Assembly: GCA_040399325.1 (NCBI GenBank)
Contig: JBBASJ010000002.1
Span: 42,311-106,310, forward strand
Direction of reading: 5' to 3'
DNA from: RGUW01 sp040399325
GTDB taxonomy: Bacteria > Cyanobacteriota > Cyanobacteriia > PCC-6307 > Cyanobiaceae
Length of the DNA stretch: 64,000 bases
Of this stretch, positions 51,992-60,885 are shown piece by piece; position 1 is the stretch's first letter; every line of letters starts with the position of its first letter. Both the position numbers and the translations under genes were made by a program. The notes under the pieces are model-generated. The model ran no database searches, was not told the DNA's origin, and was given only the letters and a program-made list of their open reading frames with translations.

Positions 51992-52492
51992 TCAGGGCGA
52001 GAGCACCTGCAGGCGGCGCACCCCATGGCGGCGGATCAGGCCAGCCAGCTGATCGAGCTCGGCGCGCTGGGGCAGGCAGATGCAGCCCACTCCAGGGAAA
52101 CAGTGGTGGATGCCCAGACCGCTTCTGCTCGTTTTGAACAACGGCTCCAGCGCAATCCAGAGGTCACGGCCCCAGGGTTCAGGACGGCCAACCCGGTAGG
52201 TCCCGGGGGGCAGGGGCGCCCCGTTGCCCGGCGACCAGCGCCGATCGGCCTGCTGCCTCTGCTTCAGACCGGTGGCCGCCGCCCAACGTGCCAGCTGCTG
52301 GCTGCCCTGGCGCAGCTCGAGCCACCAGATCGGATCACCACTGGCAAAACGGGCTGCGCCCGGTCGCAGCACCAACGTGGCCGGTTCGCTCGACCGCGTG
52401 GGCTGCCCCCGCCCCGGCGCTGCCATCACCAGGGGCAGGCCGGCTGCGGCAAGCCCAACGCACAACCCCAGTGCACCCAGCCGAACAGCCAA
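51992..52492 (-). CDS. Exported YkuD-like L,D-transpeptidase-family protein
   Basis: 166 residues with an N-terminal signal (LGALGLCVGLAAAGLPLVMAA). LPPGTYRVGRPEPWG and GIHHCFPGVGCICLP match the YkuD-type pattern, with Cys137 as the likely nucleophile and nearby His129/130. Such enzymes cross-link or modify peptidoglycan; this one is short and may be a variant. The start is an ATG. It is convergent with polA (50 bp spacer) and its end is next to a perfect ccctgatcaggg palindrome. Confidence 0.65.
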   Translation of the reverse strand: MAVRLGALGLCVGLAAAGLPLVMAAPGRGQPTRSSEPATLVLRPGAARFASGDPIWWLELRQGSQQLARWAAATGLKQRQQADRRWSPGNGAPLPPGTYRVGRPEPWGRDLWIALEPLFKTSRSGLGIHHCFPGVGCICLPQRAELDQLAGLIRRHGVRRLQVLSP

Positions 52493-52598
52493 CGGGAGTG
52501 GTCAAGAGCTCGTCGCACGCTAACCAGCAGCCCGAACAGACCCCGGACTGCCGAGAGCGTCCTCCTACGGTGCCTGGGATCAGCCATGACCAGCTCCA

Positions 52599-54026
52599 GT
52601 GACCCTGCGGCTCACCAACACCCTGACCCGCCGCCTTGAGGCGTTTGAGCCCCAGGTACCAGGCCAGGTGGGCATCTACTGCTGCGGGGTGACGGTCTAC
52701 GACCTCTGCCACCTTGGGCACGCCCGCAGCTACATCGTCTGGGATGTGCTGCGCCGCTACCTGCAGTGGCGCGGGTATGCGGTGACCTTCGTGCAGAACT
52801 TCACCGACATCGACGACAAGATCCTCAATCGCGCCGCCGCAGAGGGCAGCTCCATGGACGCAGTGAGCGAACGCAACATCGATGCGTTCTTCACCGACAT
52901 GGATGCGCTCAACATCCTGCGGGCCGATCGCATGCCGCGGGCGACCCGCTGCCTCGACGGGATTCGCAGCCTGATCAGCGAACTGGAAGCCAAGGGTGCC
53001 GCCTATTCGGCCGATGGCGACGTGTACTTCGCGGTGATGAAACGGCCCGACTACGGCAAGTTGAGCGGCCGCGACCTGAGCGAACAGCAGGAGGGCGCCA
53101 GCGGCCGCACCGCAACAGCCGAAGAGGCGCGCAAGCAGCACCCGTTTGACTTTGCCCTCTGGAAAGGCGCCAAACCGGGCGAACCCAGTTTCGACTCGCC
53201 CTGGGGGCCGGGCCGGCCTGGCTGGCACATCGAGTGTTCGGCGATGGTGCGCGAGGAACTCGGCGACACCATCGACATACATCTGGGCGGTGCCGATCTG
53301 ATCTTTCCCCACCACGAAAACGAGATCGCCCAGTCGGAGGCCGCCACCGGCAAGCCCCTGGCGCGCTACTGGCTGCACAACGGCATGGTCAACGTGGGGG
53401 GCGAAAAGATGAGCAAATCGCTCGGCAACTTCACCACCATCCGATCCCTGCTGGAGAGCGGAATCAGCCCCATGACCCTGCGGCTGTTCGTGCTGCAGGC
53501 CCACTACCGCAAGCCGCTCGACTTCACCGCCGAGGCCCTTGAGGCCGCCGCCACGGGCTGGAAGGGGCTCAACAGCGCCATGGGACTGAACCCAGGCCGG
53601 TGCCCTGATGCGCTGGGCCCCGAGCTCAGCGACGCCCGCGAGCGCTTCATCGCCGCCATGGACGATGACCTCAACACCTCGGCGGCGCTGGCGGTGCTGT
53701 TTGAGCTGGCAAAGCCCCTGCGGTCCCTGGCCAATCGCCTCGAGCGGGGCGACGCCACCGCCGCCGCGCAAGTGGCAGCCCCAAACGTGCAGCAGGCCGC
53801 GGCCCTGCTGGGTGAGCTGACCGGCGTGCTGGGCCTTCAAGCCGAAGCAACCAGCGCTGCAGCGGGGCCCACAGAAGCCGAGATCGAGGCCCGGATCGAG
53901 CAGCGCCGCGCCGCCAAAGCCAGCCGAGACTTTGCCAGTGCCGATGAGATCCGCGCCGCACTGCTGGACGCCGGCATCGAACTCATCGACAAACCCGGGG
54001 GCGTGACCGACTGGATCCGGCGCTGA
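52599..54026 (+). CDS. cysS: Cysteinyl-tRNA synthetase
   Basis: 475 residues, typical length. Attaches Cys to tRNA-Cys. Zinc ligand region IYCCGVTVYD and HLGH at 38-41, the insert with WHIECSAM, and KMSKS at 270-274 are all present. The start is a GTG at 52599, since the nearby ATG at 52586 is out of frame. The C-terminal helix (SRDFASADEIRAAL) is normal. Confidence 0.96.
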   Translation: MTLRLTNTLTRRLEAFEPQVPGQVGIYCCGVTVYDLCHLGHARSYIVWDVLRRYLQWRGYAVTFVQNFTDIDDKILNRAAAEGSSMDAVSERNIDAFFTDMDALNILRADRMPRATRCLDGIRSLISELEAKGAAYSADGDVYFAVMKRPDYGKLSGRDLSEQQEGASGRTATAEEARKQHPFDFALWKGAKPGEPSFDSPWGPGRPGWHIECSAMVREELGDTIDIHLGGADLIFPHHENEIAQSEAATGKPLARYWLHNGMVNVGGEKMSKSLGNFTTIRSLLESGISPMTLRLFVLQAHYRKPLDFTAEALEAAATGWKGLNSAMGLNPGRCPDALGPELSDARERFIAAMDDDLNTSAALAVLFELAKPLRSLANRLERGDATAAAQVAAPNVQQAAALLGELTGVLGLQAEATSAAAGPTEAEIEARIEQRRAAKASRDFASADEIRAALLDAGIELIDKPGGVTDWIRR

Positions 54027-54118
54027 GCCCGCCGCAGGCAAGCCAGTTCAGAAGCCTGACCCTGATTGCATCAAGGCGCCTCCAGCTCCTGGGGCCGGCG
54101 CCCTGCCTGGGGCTTGAG

Positions 54119-54424
54119 TCAATCGGAGGGCCGTTGTCGATCGCCCATCACCCGTTCGATCTTGCGGATGCGGGCCAAGGTGGTGGTCCAGACCTCGAGC
54201 TCAAATTCGCGGCCGCGTTCGCCCGCCTCGACCGCAGCACGGCACTGCGCGACCAGAGCATCGATGTCCTGCCTCTGCTCGAACGCCTCCCACAGCGCGC
54301 GCTCGTGGCGGGCCCGCTCGATGAAGTTCCAGCGCTGCAGCCAGGCAGGCAGTCCAGACACAGCAGACGGGCAACTGGGGTCAGTTAAACCCAGAACCGG
54401 AGAGAGACGCGCCGCTGACGCCAT
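54119..54424 (-). CDS. Hypothetical protein, helical
   Basis: 101 residues from the chosen ATG. The C-terminal half (WLQRWNFIERARHERALW, AEAGERGREFELEVWTTTLARIRKIERVMG) is helical and charged and looks genuine; the longer frame upstream adds an unlikely Arg/Pro/Ala-rich region that crosses the 7-bp repeat, so the shorter start is used. No known domain. It may be a remnant or a small regulator. Confidence 0.4.
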   Translation of the reverse strand: MASAARLSPVLGLTDPSCPSAVSGLPAWLQRWNFIERARHERALWEAFEQRQDIDALVAQCRAAVEAGERGREFELEVWTTTLARIRKIERVMGDRQRPSD

Positions 54425-54836
54425 GCCCCACTGCCCGCTGCACCGATTGAGCAGCCGCAGCAGTCGCGCCTTGGGAGCCGGGAGCCGGGAGCCGGGAGCC
54501 GACCGCAAGGGTCCCGAAACCGGAGCCACACGCCAGGGCCAGCGGCTCGCGTGGGCACAACAGACAGCTGGATCCACCCCCCTCGCCACTGATGCCATGC
54601 AATCAATGCCAATGCACGGCGTCAGGCATGGGGTCAGTCAGCTCCCGCCCCTGGCGGCCAGATGCGAGCCCTGCTGCAGCGGGCACCCCAGCAGCAGGTG
54701 GGTGTCGAGCAGGATCACAACCCAGTTCCAGGGGTGAGCAGCTCCGGCACCAGCCGAAACCGCGGCACCCCCAAGCGGGTCCAGCCTGCCCGGGTCAGCG
54801 AGTGACAAACTGGGCGGCGATCTGTGAAGCCCCGCC
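54425..54836. other. Degenerate intergenic region
   Basis: About 410 bases between the helical hypothetical gene and dxr. It contains the 7-bp tandem repeat and a minus-strand fragment at 54638-54718 that reads VILLDTHLLLG from a GTG before stopping after 26 residues, reminiscent of the start of a PIN-domain VapC toxin. No intact gene is seen; this could be decayed DNA. Confidence 0.5.
54473..54500. repeat. 7-bp tandem repeat, 4 copies (GGGAGCC)
   Basis: Four perfect copies of gggagcc in a row. A seven-base unit shifts frame with each copy, which suggests that the region is not under strong coding constraint. Confidence 0.9.
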
Positions 54837-56063
54837 GTGAAAGCCCTCTCCGTGCTTGGCTCCACCGGGTCAATCGGCACCCAGACCCTGGAGCTGGCCG
54901 AAGAGTTTCCCGATCGCTTCAAGGTGGTGGCGCTCACCGCCGGCAACAACCTGGATCTCTTGGTCCGGCAGATCCAGCGCCACGCCCCTGAGGTGGTGGC
55001 GCTCGCCGACCCCGAACGCATCGGCGAGCTGCGGGAGCGGCTGGACGGCCTCGACTCCGCTGACCGCCCCACCCGGCTGCCCGCGTTGCTGGGTGGCAAC
55101 GACGGTCTGTGCGCCGCGGCCGCCTGGGCCACGGCCGATCTGGTCGTGACCGGCATCGTCGGCTGCGCCGGCCTGCTGCCCACCCTGGCGGCCATCAGGG
55201 CCGGCAAAGATCTGGCCCTGGCCAACAAGGAGACCCTGATCGCCGCCGGGCCGGTGGTGCTGCCCGAGCTCGAGACGAGCGGCTCGCGGCTGCTGCCCGC
55301 CGATTCGGAGCATTCGGCGATCTTTCAATGCCTTCAGGGCACGCCCTATGCCGAGACGGCCCGGCTCAGCACCGGTGTGCCCACCCCGGGGCTGCGGCGC
55401 ATCCAGCTGACCGCCAGCGGCGGCGCCTTCAGGGACTGGGCCCCCGAAGACCTCATCAAGGCCACGGTGGCCGATGCCACCAGCCACCCCAACTGGAGCA
55501 TGGGGCGCAAGATCACCGTCGACAGCGCCTCCCTGATGAACAAGGGGCTCGAGGTGATCGAGGCCCATTACCTGTTTGGACTCGACTACGACCAGATCGA
55601 GATCGTGATCCACCCCCAGTCGATCATCCATTCGATGGTGGAGCTGGCCGACAGCTCGGTGCTCGCCCAGCTGGGCTGGCCCGACATGAAGCTGCCGATC
55701 CTCTACTGCCTGAGCTGGCCTGAGCGGCTCGCGACCCCCTGGCGGCGGCTCGATCTCACCGAGGTGGGCTCACTGACGTTCCGCAAGCCGGATCCGGCCC
55801 GCTACCCCTGCATGGAACTGGCCTACGCCGCGGGCCGCGCCGGCGGCACCATGCCGGCGGTCATGAACGCTGCCAACGAGCAGGCCGTAGCACTGTTTCT
55901 GGAGGAACAGATCCATTTCCTCGACATTCCCAAACTGATCGACGGGGTGTGTGATCGCCATCGCGTCGATCTGATGGGCGCCCCCTCTCTCGACGACGTG
56001 CTGGCGGTCGACGCCTGGGCCCGTCAGGCGGTGCGCGAAGCAGCAGCCCTGGTGGCTGCTTGA
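54837..56063 (+). CDS. dxr: 1-deoxy-D-xylulose 5-phosphate reductoisomerase
   Basis: 408 residues. NADPH-dependent second step of the MEP isoprenoid pathway, feeding carotenoids, chlorophyll and quinones. Motifs: GSTGSIG at 8-14, ANKETLIAAG, the LPADSEHSAIFQCLQG Mn2+ and substrate loop, TASGGAFRDW and the NKGLEVIEAHYLF helix. GTG start; ends with a GAP-free C terminus and its stop overlaps the ferredoxin start. Confidence 0.96.
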   Translation: MKALSVLGSTGSIGTQTLELAEEFPDRFKVVALTAGNNLDLLVRQIQRHAPEVVALADPERIGELRERLDGLDSADRPTRLPALLGGNDGLCAAAAWATADLVVTGIVGCAGLLPTLAAIRAGKDLALANKETLIAAGPVVLPELETSGSRLLPADSEHSAIFQCLQGTPYAETARLSTGVPTPGLRRIQLTASGGAFRDWAPEDLIKATVADATSHPNWSMGRKITVDSASLMNKGLEVIEAHYLFGLDYDQIEIVIHPQSIIHSMVELADSSVLAQLGWPDMKLPILYCLSWPERLATPWRRLDLTEVGSLTFRKPDPARYPCMELAYAAGRAGGTMPAVMNAANEQAVALFLEEQIHFLDIPKLIDGVCDRHRVDLMGAPSLDDVLAVDAWARQAVREAAALVAA

Positions 56064-56428
56064 TCCAGGGAGAACCAGCCCTGAACCCCCGCGTCAGCCA
56101 TCACCTGTTGCTGTGCGCCACCCCGACCAAGGCGCTCTGCAGCCCCGATCCACGGATCGGCGCCGCCAGCTGGGAGACCCTGAAACGCCTGGTGCGTGAA
56201 CGCGGCCTTGAAGACCCGAGCCGGCCCGGCGGCATCGTGCTGCGCAGCAAGGCCGACTGCCTGCGCATCTGCTGCGAGGGACCGGTGTTGCTGATCTGGC
56301 CCGACGGCATCGTCTACGGCGGCGTCACCCCCGAACGGCTGATCCGCATCGTCGATGACCATCTGATCGGCGGCACACCGATCGAGGCCTGGGTTGTGCA
56401 GCGCTACAACCTCGCCTCGGCCGGCTGA
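56060..56428 (+). CDS. Thioredoxin-like [2Fe-2S] ferredoxin
   Basis: 122 residues. The fold pattern fits NuoE-like thioredoxin-fold ferredoxins: HHLLLCATPTKALC supplies Cys19 and Cys27, SKADCLRICCEGP supplies Cys67 and Cys71, and LLIWPDGIVYGGVTPE is the following strand-loop. It should carry electrons; the partner is unknown. It starts with TTG overlapping the dxr stop, which makes a close coupling with isoprenoid synthesis possible but unproven. Confidence 0.85.
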   Translation: MIQGEPALNPRVSHHLLLCATPTKALCSPDPRIGAASWETLKRLVRERGLEDPSRPGGIVLRSKADCLRICCEGPVLLIWPDGIVYGGVTPERLIRIVDDHLIGGTPIEAWVVQRYNLASAG

Positions 56429-56438
56429 ACCGGCGCGA

Positions 56439-57479
56439 TCAACCGCCCAGCTGCTGGGCGATCCAGGCGGCGGTGAGCCGATCGCTCCAACTCGCCGCCG
56501 CACCGGCATCGCGATCACCAGTGCCGTGAAATCCGTTGTGACCGCCCTGGTGGGTCAACACGACAACCATGGACGGGCATCCAGAACTGGCCTCGGCCAG
56601 GGCCGCCGCCGGCCCCGCGGGCACCCAGGGGTCGTCGGCGGACTGCAGCACCAGGCAGGGCGGCAGGGCGCCAGGGGCGTCAGCGGTGACGTCAGCGGTG
56701 ACGTCAGCGGTCGCGGCCTTGAGCAGCTGCGGCAGGGGGCTGGCGGCGGCGTAATAGTGCTCGACAGCGTCATAGCCCCAGCGCGGTGCGGTGATGGCCG
56801 CATCAAAACCCTCCAGGCTCCAGCCCGGCGCCGCGGCCAGGCCGCGGCACTCGGAGGCCGTCAGGCCGGCAGGATCAGCCGCAATCTGGCGATGCAGGCG
56901 CTGCACCACCACCCACAGGTAGAGCCGGTTGCGGCGACGCTGCATGTGGCGGCAGCTGGCAGCCAGATCCAATGGGGCACTCAGGGCCACCACGCCATCG
57001 AGACCGCCGGGGTTGGCGAGCACGGCGTTGAGCAGCACGGTACCGCCCAACGAAAACCCCACACCCAACAGGGGCAGGCCCTGGGCCAGCTGGCGGGCCT
57101 GGACCAGCACCGGCAGCAGATCGCTGTTGCACTGGGCCGCATAACTGCCCGGGGCCAAGGCGCGCCCCTCCCCGGCGCCGCGCAGGTTGAGCCGCAGCAC
57201 GGCCAGGCCGCGCTGGAGCAGCAGGGCCGCCAGGCGCCGCACCCCCACGCTCTCGCTGTTGCCGCCGAGGCCATGCACCAGCAGCACCATGGCCTGCGGG
57301 GTCCGCTCGGGCAGGGCGCACCACGCCAGCAGGGCGCCCCCCGCCACCGGGATCAGACAGCGCTGCTGCACTCTGGGCAGGGGCAGAGCCTGGGGGCGCA
57401 GGGTGTCGCGCAGGGTCTGCAGGTCGGCGCTGAGCCAGGGGAACCGGGGGCAATACGCGGGCAGACCCAGGGGGCCCAT
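56439..57479 (-). CDS. YheT-family alpha/beta hydrolase
   Basis: 346 residues. VLLVHGLGGNSESVGVR is the oxyanion loop and LLGVGFSLGGTVLLNAVL the nucleophile elbow (GFSLGG); LVLQSADDPWVP (Asp) and HQGGHNGF (His) complete a triad. YheT proteins are esterase-like with unknown substrate. It starts 4 bp downstream of pntB, so it is probably co-transcribed. A 12-bp tandem repeat inside the gene encodes TADV units. Confidence 0.85.
   Translation of the reverse strand: MGPLGLPAYCPRFPWLSADLQTLRDTLRPQALPLPRVQQRCLIPVAGGALLAWCALPERTPQAMVLLVHGLGGNSESVGVRRLAALLLQRGLAVLRLNLRGAGEGRALAPGSYAAQCNSDLLPVLVQARQLAQGLPLLGVGFSLGGTVLLNAVLANPGGLDGVVALSAPLDLAASCRHMQRRRNRLYLWVVVQRLHRQIAADPAGLTASECRGLAAAPGWSLEGFDAAITAPRWGYDAVEHYYAAASPLPQLLKAATADVTADVTADAPGALPPCLVLQSADDPWVPAGPAAALAEASSGCPSMVVVLTHQGGHNGFHGTGDRDAGAAASWSDRLTAAWIAQQLGG
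56679..56711. repeat. 12-bp tandem repeat, nearly three copies, within the YheT gene
   Basis: Two full units of gtcagcggtgac followed by a third that diverges at its end. In the minus-strand gene it encodes a repeated TADV tetrapeptide; the unit is a multiple of three, so copy number can change in frame. Confidence 0.8.
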
Positions 57480-57483
57480 CAGC

Positions 57484-58947
57484 TCAGACCGCCGCCGGCT
57501 TCTTGCCCACGCCCAGCTCGCGCAGCTCGCCGACCAGGCCGGCCAGCACGGCCTTGGCATCACCAAACACCATGGCGGTCTGGGGCAGCTCGAAGAGCGC
57601 GTTCTTGATGCCGGCGTAGCCGGCGCCCAGGCTGCGCTTGACCACGAACACCTGGCGGGCCTGGTCAACCTCGAGCACCGGCATGCCGAACAAGGGGCTG
57701 GTGGGATCGCTCTTGGCATCGGGGTTCACCACGTCGTTGGCCCCCAGCACGATCACCACATCGGTGCGCGGAAATTCGGGATTGATGCTGTCCATCTCGA
57801 TCAGCTGCTCGTAGGGCACGTCGGCCTCGGCCAGCAGCACGTTCATGTGGCCGGGCATGCGGCCCGCCACCGGGTGGATGGCGTAGCTGACCTCGGCGCC
57901 GTTGGCCTCGAGCAGCTTGGCCAGCTCACGCAGGGTGTGCTGGGCCTGGGCGACCGCCAGGCCGTAGCCGGGCACGAACACCACCCGCTCGGCGGTTTCG
58001 AGGGCCATGGCGCATTCTTCGGCGCTGCAGCTGGTGATGCGGGTATACCCGGCCTCGTCGCCGCCACCGCCCACATGGCCGGTTGCGCTGGCGCCCAGGG
58101 CACCGCCGAACAGCACACTCACCAACGAGCGGTTCATGGCGGTGCACATCACCTGGGTGAGGATCAGACCCGCAGCGCCGACCATGGCCCCGGCGACGAT
58201 CAGCAGCTGGCTGCCCACCACGAAGCCCGCCGCGGCCGCCGCCACACCCGAGTAGCTGTTGAGCAACGAGATCACCACCGGCATGTCGGCGCCGCCGATC
58301 GGCAGGGTGACGCCAATGCCCAGAAGCGTCGAGGCCCCCACCAGCAGCCACAGCGGCAGGCCGGCCGGATCGCCGATCAGCAACACGCCGGCCACCAGAG
58401 CGGTCACGGCCAGGGTGATGTTGACCGCATGCCGCAGGCTGCTCTGGGTCCAGGCTGGGGTGGCGATCCAACCCTGCAACTTGCCCATCGCCACGACCGA
58501 ACCGCTGAAGGTGATCGCACCGACAAACACCGAGATCACGATCGAGATCAACGACACCAGATCGGCCGCACCCTCCAGTGCCCCATCAGGGGCAGCGGCG
58601 CCACCGCTCTGAAACAGGGCGACGGCGACGGCGACCAGCAACGAGGCCATGCCACCGCAGCCGTTGAACAGGGCCACGGTCTCGGGCATGGCGGTCATCG
58701 GCACCCGCTGGGCCGTCAGCAGACCCGCCAGGCCACCGATGGCACTGCCGGCGGCGATCCACAGCCAGGCCTGGGGGCTCAACTGCTGCTGGATCAGCAG
58801 CCCGACGACCGCCAGGCCCATGGCCAGGGCCGCCAGGCCGTTGGCCGAGCGGGCCGATCGCACCTTGGAGAGCCCCTTGAGGCCCAGGGCCAGCAGCAAC
58901 ACCGCCACCAGATCGATGGCGTAGCTCAACACGGAGGTGGCGGTCAT
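57484..58947 (-). CDS. pntB: NAD(P) transhydrogenase subunit beta
   Basis: 487 residues. Together with the alpha subunits, couples proton flow to hydride transfer between NADH and NADP+. Nine or so membrane helices precede the NADP(H)-binding dIII domain (VPGYGLAVAQAQ, AIHPVAGRMPGHMNVLLAEA, LGANDVVNPDAK, VVKRSLGAGYAG). ATG overlaps the pntA2 stop (ATGA). Full length. Confidence 0.95.
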   Translation of the reverse strand: MTATSVLSYAIDLVAVLLLALGLKGLSKVRSARSANGLAALAMGLAVVGLLIQQQLSPQAWLWIAAGSAIGGLAGLLTAQRVPMTAMPETVALFNGCGGMASLLVAVAVALFQSGGAAAPDGALEGAADLVSLISIVISVFVGAITFSGSVVAMGKLQGWIATPAWTQSSLRHAVNITLAVTALVAGVLLIGDPAGLPLWLLVGASTLLGIGVTLPIGGADMPVVISLLNSYSGVAAAAAGFVVGSQLLIVAGAMVGAAGLILTQVMCTAMNRSLVSVLFGGALGASATGHVGGGGDEAGYTRITSCSAEECAMALETAERVVFVPGYGLAVAQAQHTLRELAKLLEANGAEVSYAIHPVAGRMPGHMNVLLAEADVPYEQLIEMDSINPEFPRTDVVIVLGANDVVNPDAKSDPTSPLFGMPVLEVDQARQVFVVKRSLGAGYAGIKNALFELPQTAMVFGDAKAVLAGLVGELRELGVGKKPAAV

Positions 58948-59288
58948 GACTGGGCGCTCGAGGGCTTGGAACTGGATGCGTTGCGACCGGCTGATTTGGA
59001 CCCTGACGATTTGGGTCCAAACATCGCCAGCATGCGGTCGGTGACCACAAACCCACCGATCACGTTGAACAGGGCGAACGCCAGCGACCCCGCCCCCAGC
59101 AGCAGCAGGGCGGAGTTGCCGCCGGCCTGAGCGATCAGGGTCAGGGACGCCAGCACGGTGATGCCGCTGATGGCATTGGCCCCGCTCATCAGGGGGGTGT
59201 GCAGGGTGGGCGGCACCTTGCCGATCAGTTCAAAGCCCAGCAGGCTGCCGAGCAGCAGCACCCAGAGGGCTTGCGACAACGAGCTCAT
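58944..59288 (-). CDS. pntA: NAD(P) transhydrogenase subunit alpha part 2
   Basis: 114 residues, the membrane half of a split PntA. Three hydrophobic helices (LWVLLLGSLLGFELIG, ANAISGITVLASLTLIA, LLLGAGSLAFALFNVIGGF) and the VVTDRMLAMF end match the transhydrogenase 4-helix region. The ATG giving MSSLSQ is used; a longer frame is possible but enters pntA1. The C-terminal Ser/Lys-rich tail is unusual in length. Confidence 0.9.
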   Translation of the reverse strand: MSSLSQALWVLLLGSLLGFELIGKVPPTLHTPLMSGANAISGITVLASLTLIAQAGGNSALLLLGAGSLAFALFNVIGGFVVTDRMLAMFGPKSSGSKSAGRNASSSKPSSAQS

Positions 59289-59290
59289 GG

Positions 59291-60475
59291 TCAGACCGGT
59301 GTGAGGGAGGGTGAGGGCTGCTCGCTGGCCGGCAGCAGATCGGGCCGCAGGCAGCGGCCCCCATGGCTGATCAGGCAACCCGCCAGGATCGGATCCTCCG
59401 GATCGATGCCAAGGCTGGGGGCGCTGGTGTCGGCCCCCTGCCCGGCCGCCAGCAGATGCTGCAGCAGGGCCAACAGATTGCGGGCATAGAGGGCGCTGGC
59501 GTGGTTGGCGACGCTGCTGGGCAGGCCATCGGCACCGATCAGCTGCACACCGTGGCGGATGACCGTTTCACCGGGAACGGTGCCCTCGCAGTTGCCCCCC
59601 TGGGCCACCGCCAGGTCGACAACAACAGAACCGGGTTTCATGCCGGCGAGCATGGCGTCACTGATCAGGCGGGGGGCCGGTTTGCCCGGCACCTGGGCGG
59701 TGCAGATCACCAGATCGGCCAGGGCCAGCTGCTCAGCCAGCTGCTGGCGCTGGGCCGCCAGAAAGGCCTCGGACGCGGCCAGGGCATAGCCGCCGGCCTC
59801 GGCGGGCCGCTCCTGCTCGACCGGCGGCTCGATGAAGCGGCCGCCCAGCGACTCGACCTGCTCCTTGGCGGCAGGGCGCACATCGCTCACGTAGACCACG
59901 GCCCCCAGACGCCGCGCCGTGGCGACAGCCTGCAGCCCGGCCACCCCCGCCCCGAGCACCAGGGCCCGGGCCGGCTGAATCGTGCCGGCGGCCGTCATCA
60001 GCATCGGCACGTAACGGTTGAGCGCGGCAGCCGCCAGCAACACCGCTTTGTAGCCGGCGATGTTGGCCTGCGACGAGAGCACATCCATGCTCTGGGCACG
60101 GCTGATGCGGGGCAGCAGCTCCATCGCCACCGCCGAAACTCGGCGGCTGGCGAGCAGCTGCAGCAGGGCTGAGGCCCCGTAGGGCTCGAGCAGACCCACC
60201 AGCAGGGCGTCCGGCTTGAGCTGCTGCAGCTGCTCGTGCGGCGGCGGAGCCACGCAGAGCACCACATCGGCTACCGACCAGTCGGCCGACCCGGCATCGA
60301 GCAGCCGGGCACCGGCAGCCGCGTAGGCCGCATCGGCATAGCCCGCCGTCTCGCCCGCCCGGGACTCGAGCAGCGGCGTCAGCCCTGCAGCCACCAACGC
60401 TTTGACCGTCTCGGGGGTGGCGGCCACCCGCAGCTCGCCCCGACGGATTTCGCGGGGCACCAGCACTGTCAACAC
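59291..60475 (-). CDS. pntA: NAD(P) transhydrogenase subunit alpha part 1
   Basis: 394 residues, the soluble NAD(H)-binding dI domain. Family blocks are VPREIRRGELRVAATPETV, the RISRAQSMDVLSSQANIAGYKA region, VLGAGVAGLQAVATARRLGA (Rossmann) and VVDLAVAQGGNCEGT. The GTG start is used because the nearby ATG is followed by an in-frame stop. It is the first of the pntA1-pntA2-pntB operon. Confidence 0.94.
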   Translation of the reverse strand: MLTVLVPREIRRGELRVAATPETVKALVAAGLTPLLESRAGETAGYADAAYAAAGARLLDAGSADWSVADVVLCVAPPPHEQLQQLKPDALLVGLLEPYGASALLQLLASRRVSAVAMELLPRISRAQSMDVLSSQANIAGYKAVLLAAAALNRYVPMLMTAAGTIQPARALVLGAGVAGLQAVATARRLGAVVYVSDVRPAAKEQVESLGGRFIEPPVEQERPAEAGGYALAASEAFLAAQRQQLAEQLALADLVICTAQVPGKPAPRLISDAMLAGMKPGSVVVDLAVAQGGNCEGTVPGETVIRHGVQLIGADGLPSSVANHASALYARNLLALLQHLLAAGQGADTSAPSLGIDPEDPILAGCLISHGGRCLRPDLLPASEQPSPSLTPV

Positions 60476-60617
60476 ACCATCACCTCCCGACCCCGATCAA
60501 CCGGGATCCCATTGCCTTCCATTTGGAAGTGAAGGGAGCGTTCACCGCAATCGTTTGCCGCGCTTTGTGCGCACACCCCCACCGGGAGCGCTCAGAAGAG
60601 TGATCCAGAACAGTGAC

Positions 60618-60809
60618 TCAGAAGAGTGGCAGCAGCTCCTGCTCCAGGCAGACCGCCTGGGGCCAGGCCCCCTGGTGCCGCAGCTGCCTGGCCCGCAGGA
60701 TCATCGGATCGATGTCACATTCGTGCTGCCAGCAGAGCTCGAGCAGGCGGCGGCGCTGGGAAGGAGTCCCGCTGTTGTGGCGCGGAGCGCCGGCATTGAA
60801 GGAATCCAT
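60618..60809 (-). CDS. Small hypothetical protein
   Basis: 63 residues with RRRLLELCWQHECDIDPMIL and LRHQGAWPQAVCLEQELL, which look helical. No known family. It lies between the divergent helicase and the pnt operon; it is kept because codon use and the ATG are reasonable, but it could be spurious. Confidence 0.4.
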   Translation of the reverse strand: MDSFNAGAPRHNSGTPSQRRRLLELCWQHECDIDPMILRARQLRHQGAWPQAVCLEQELLPLF

Positions 60810-60885
60810 GGGCTGACCCGTGTTGGCCCGAAGTTAGGAACGCCCGCCGTGATGCCCATAGGCCAGAACACTCAATAATGCGGCG

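Noticed and set aside
57187..59130. 647-codon plus-strand frame opposite pntB
   Set aside because: Shadow of transhydrogenase genes; no domain on the plus strand.
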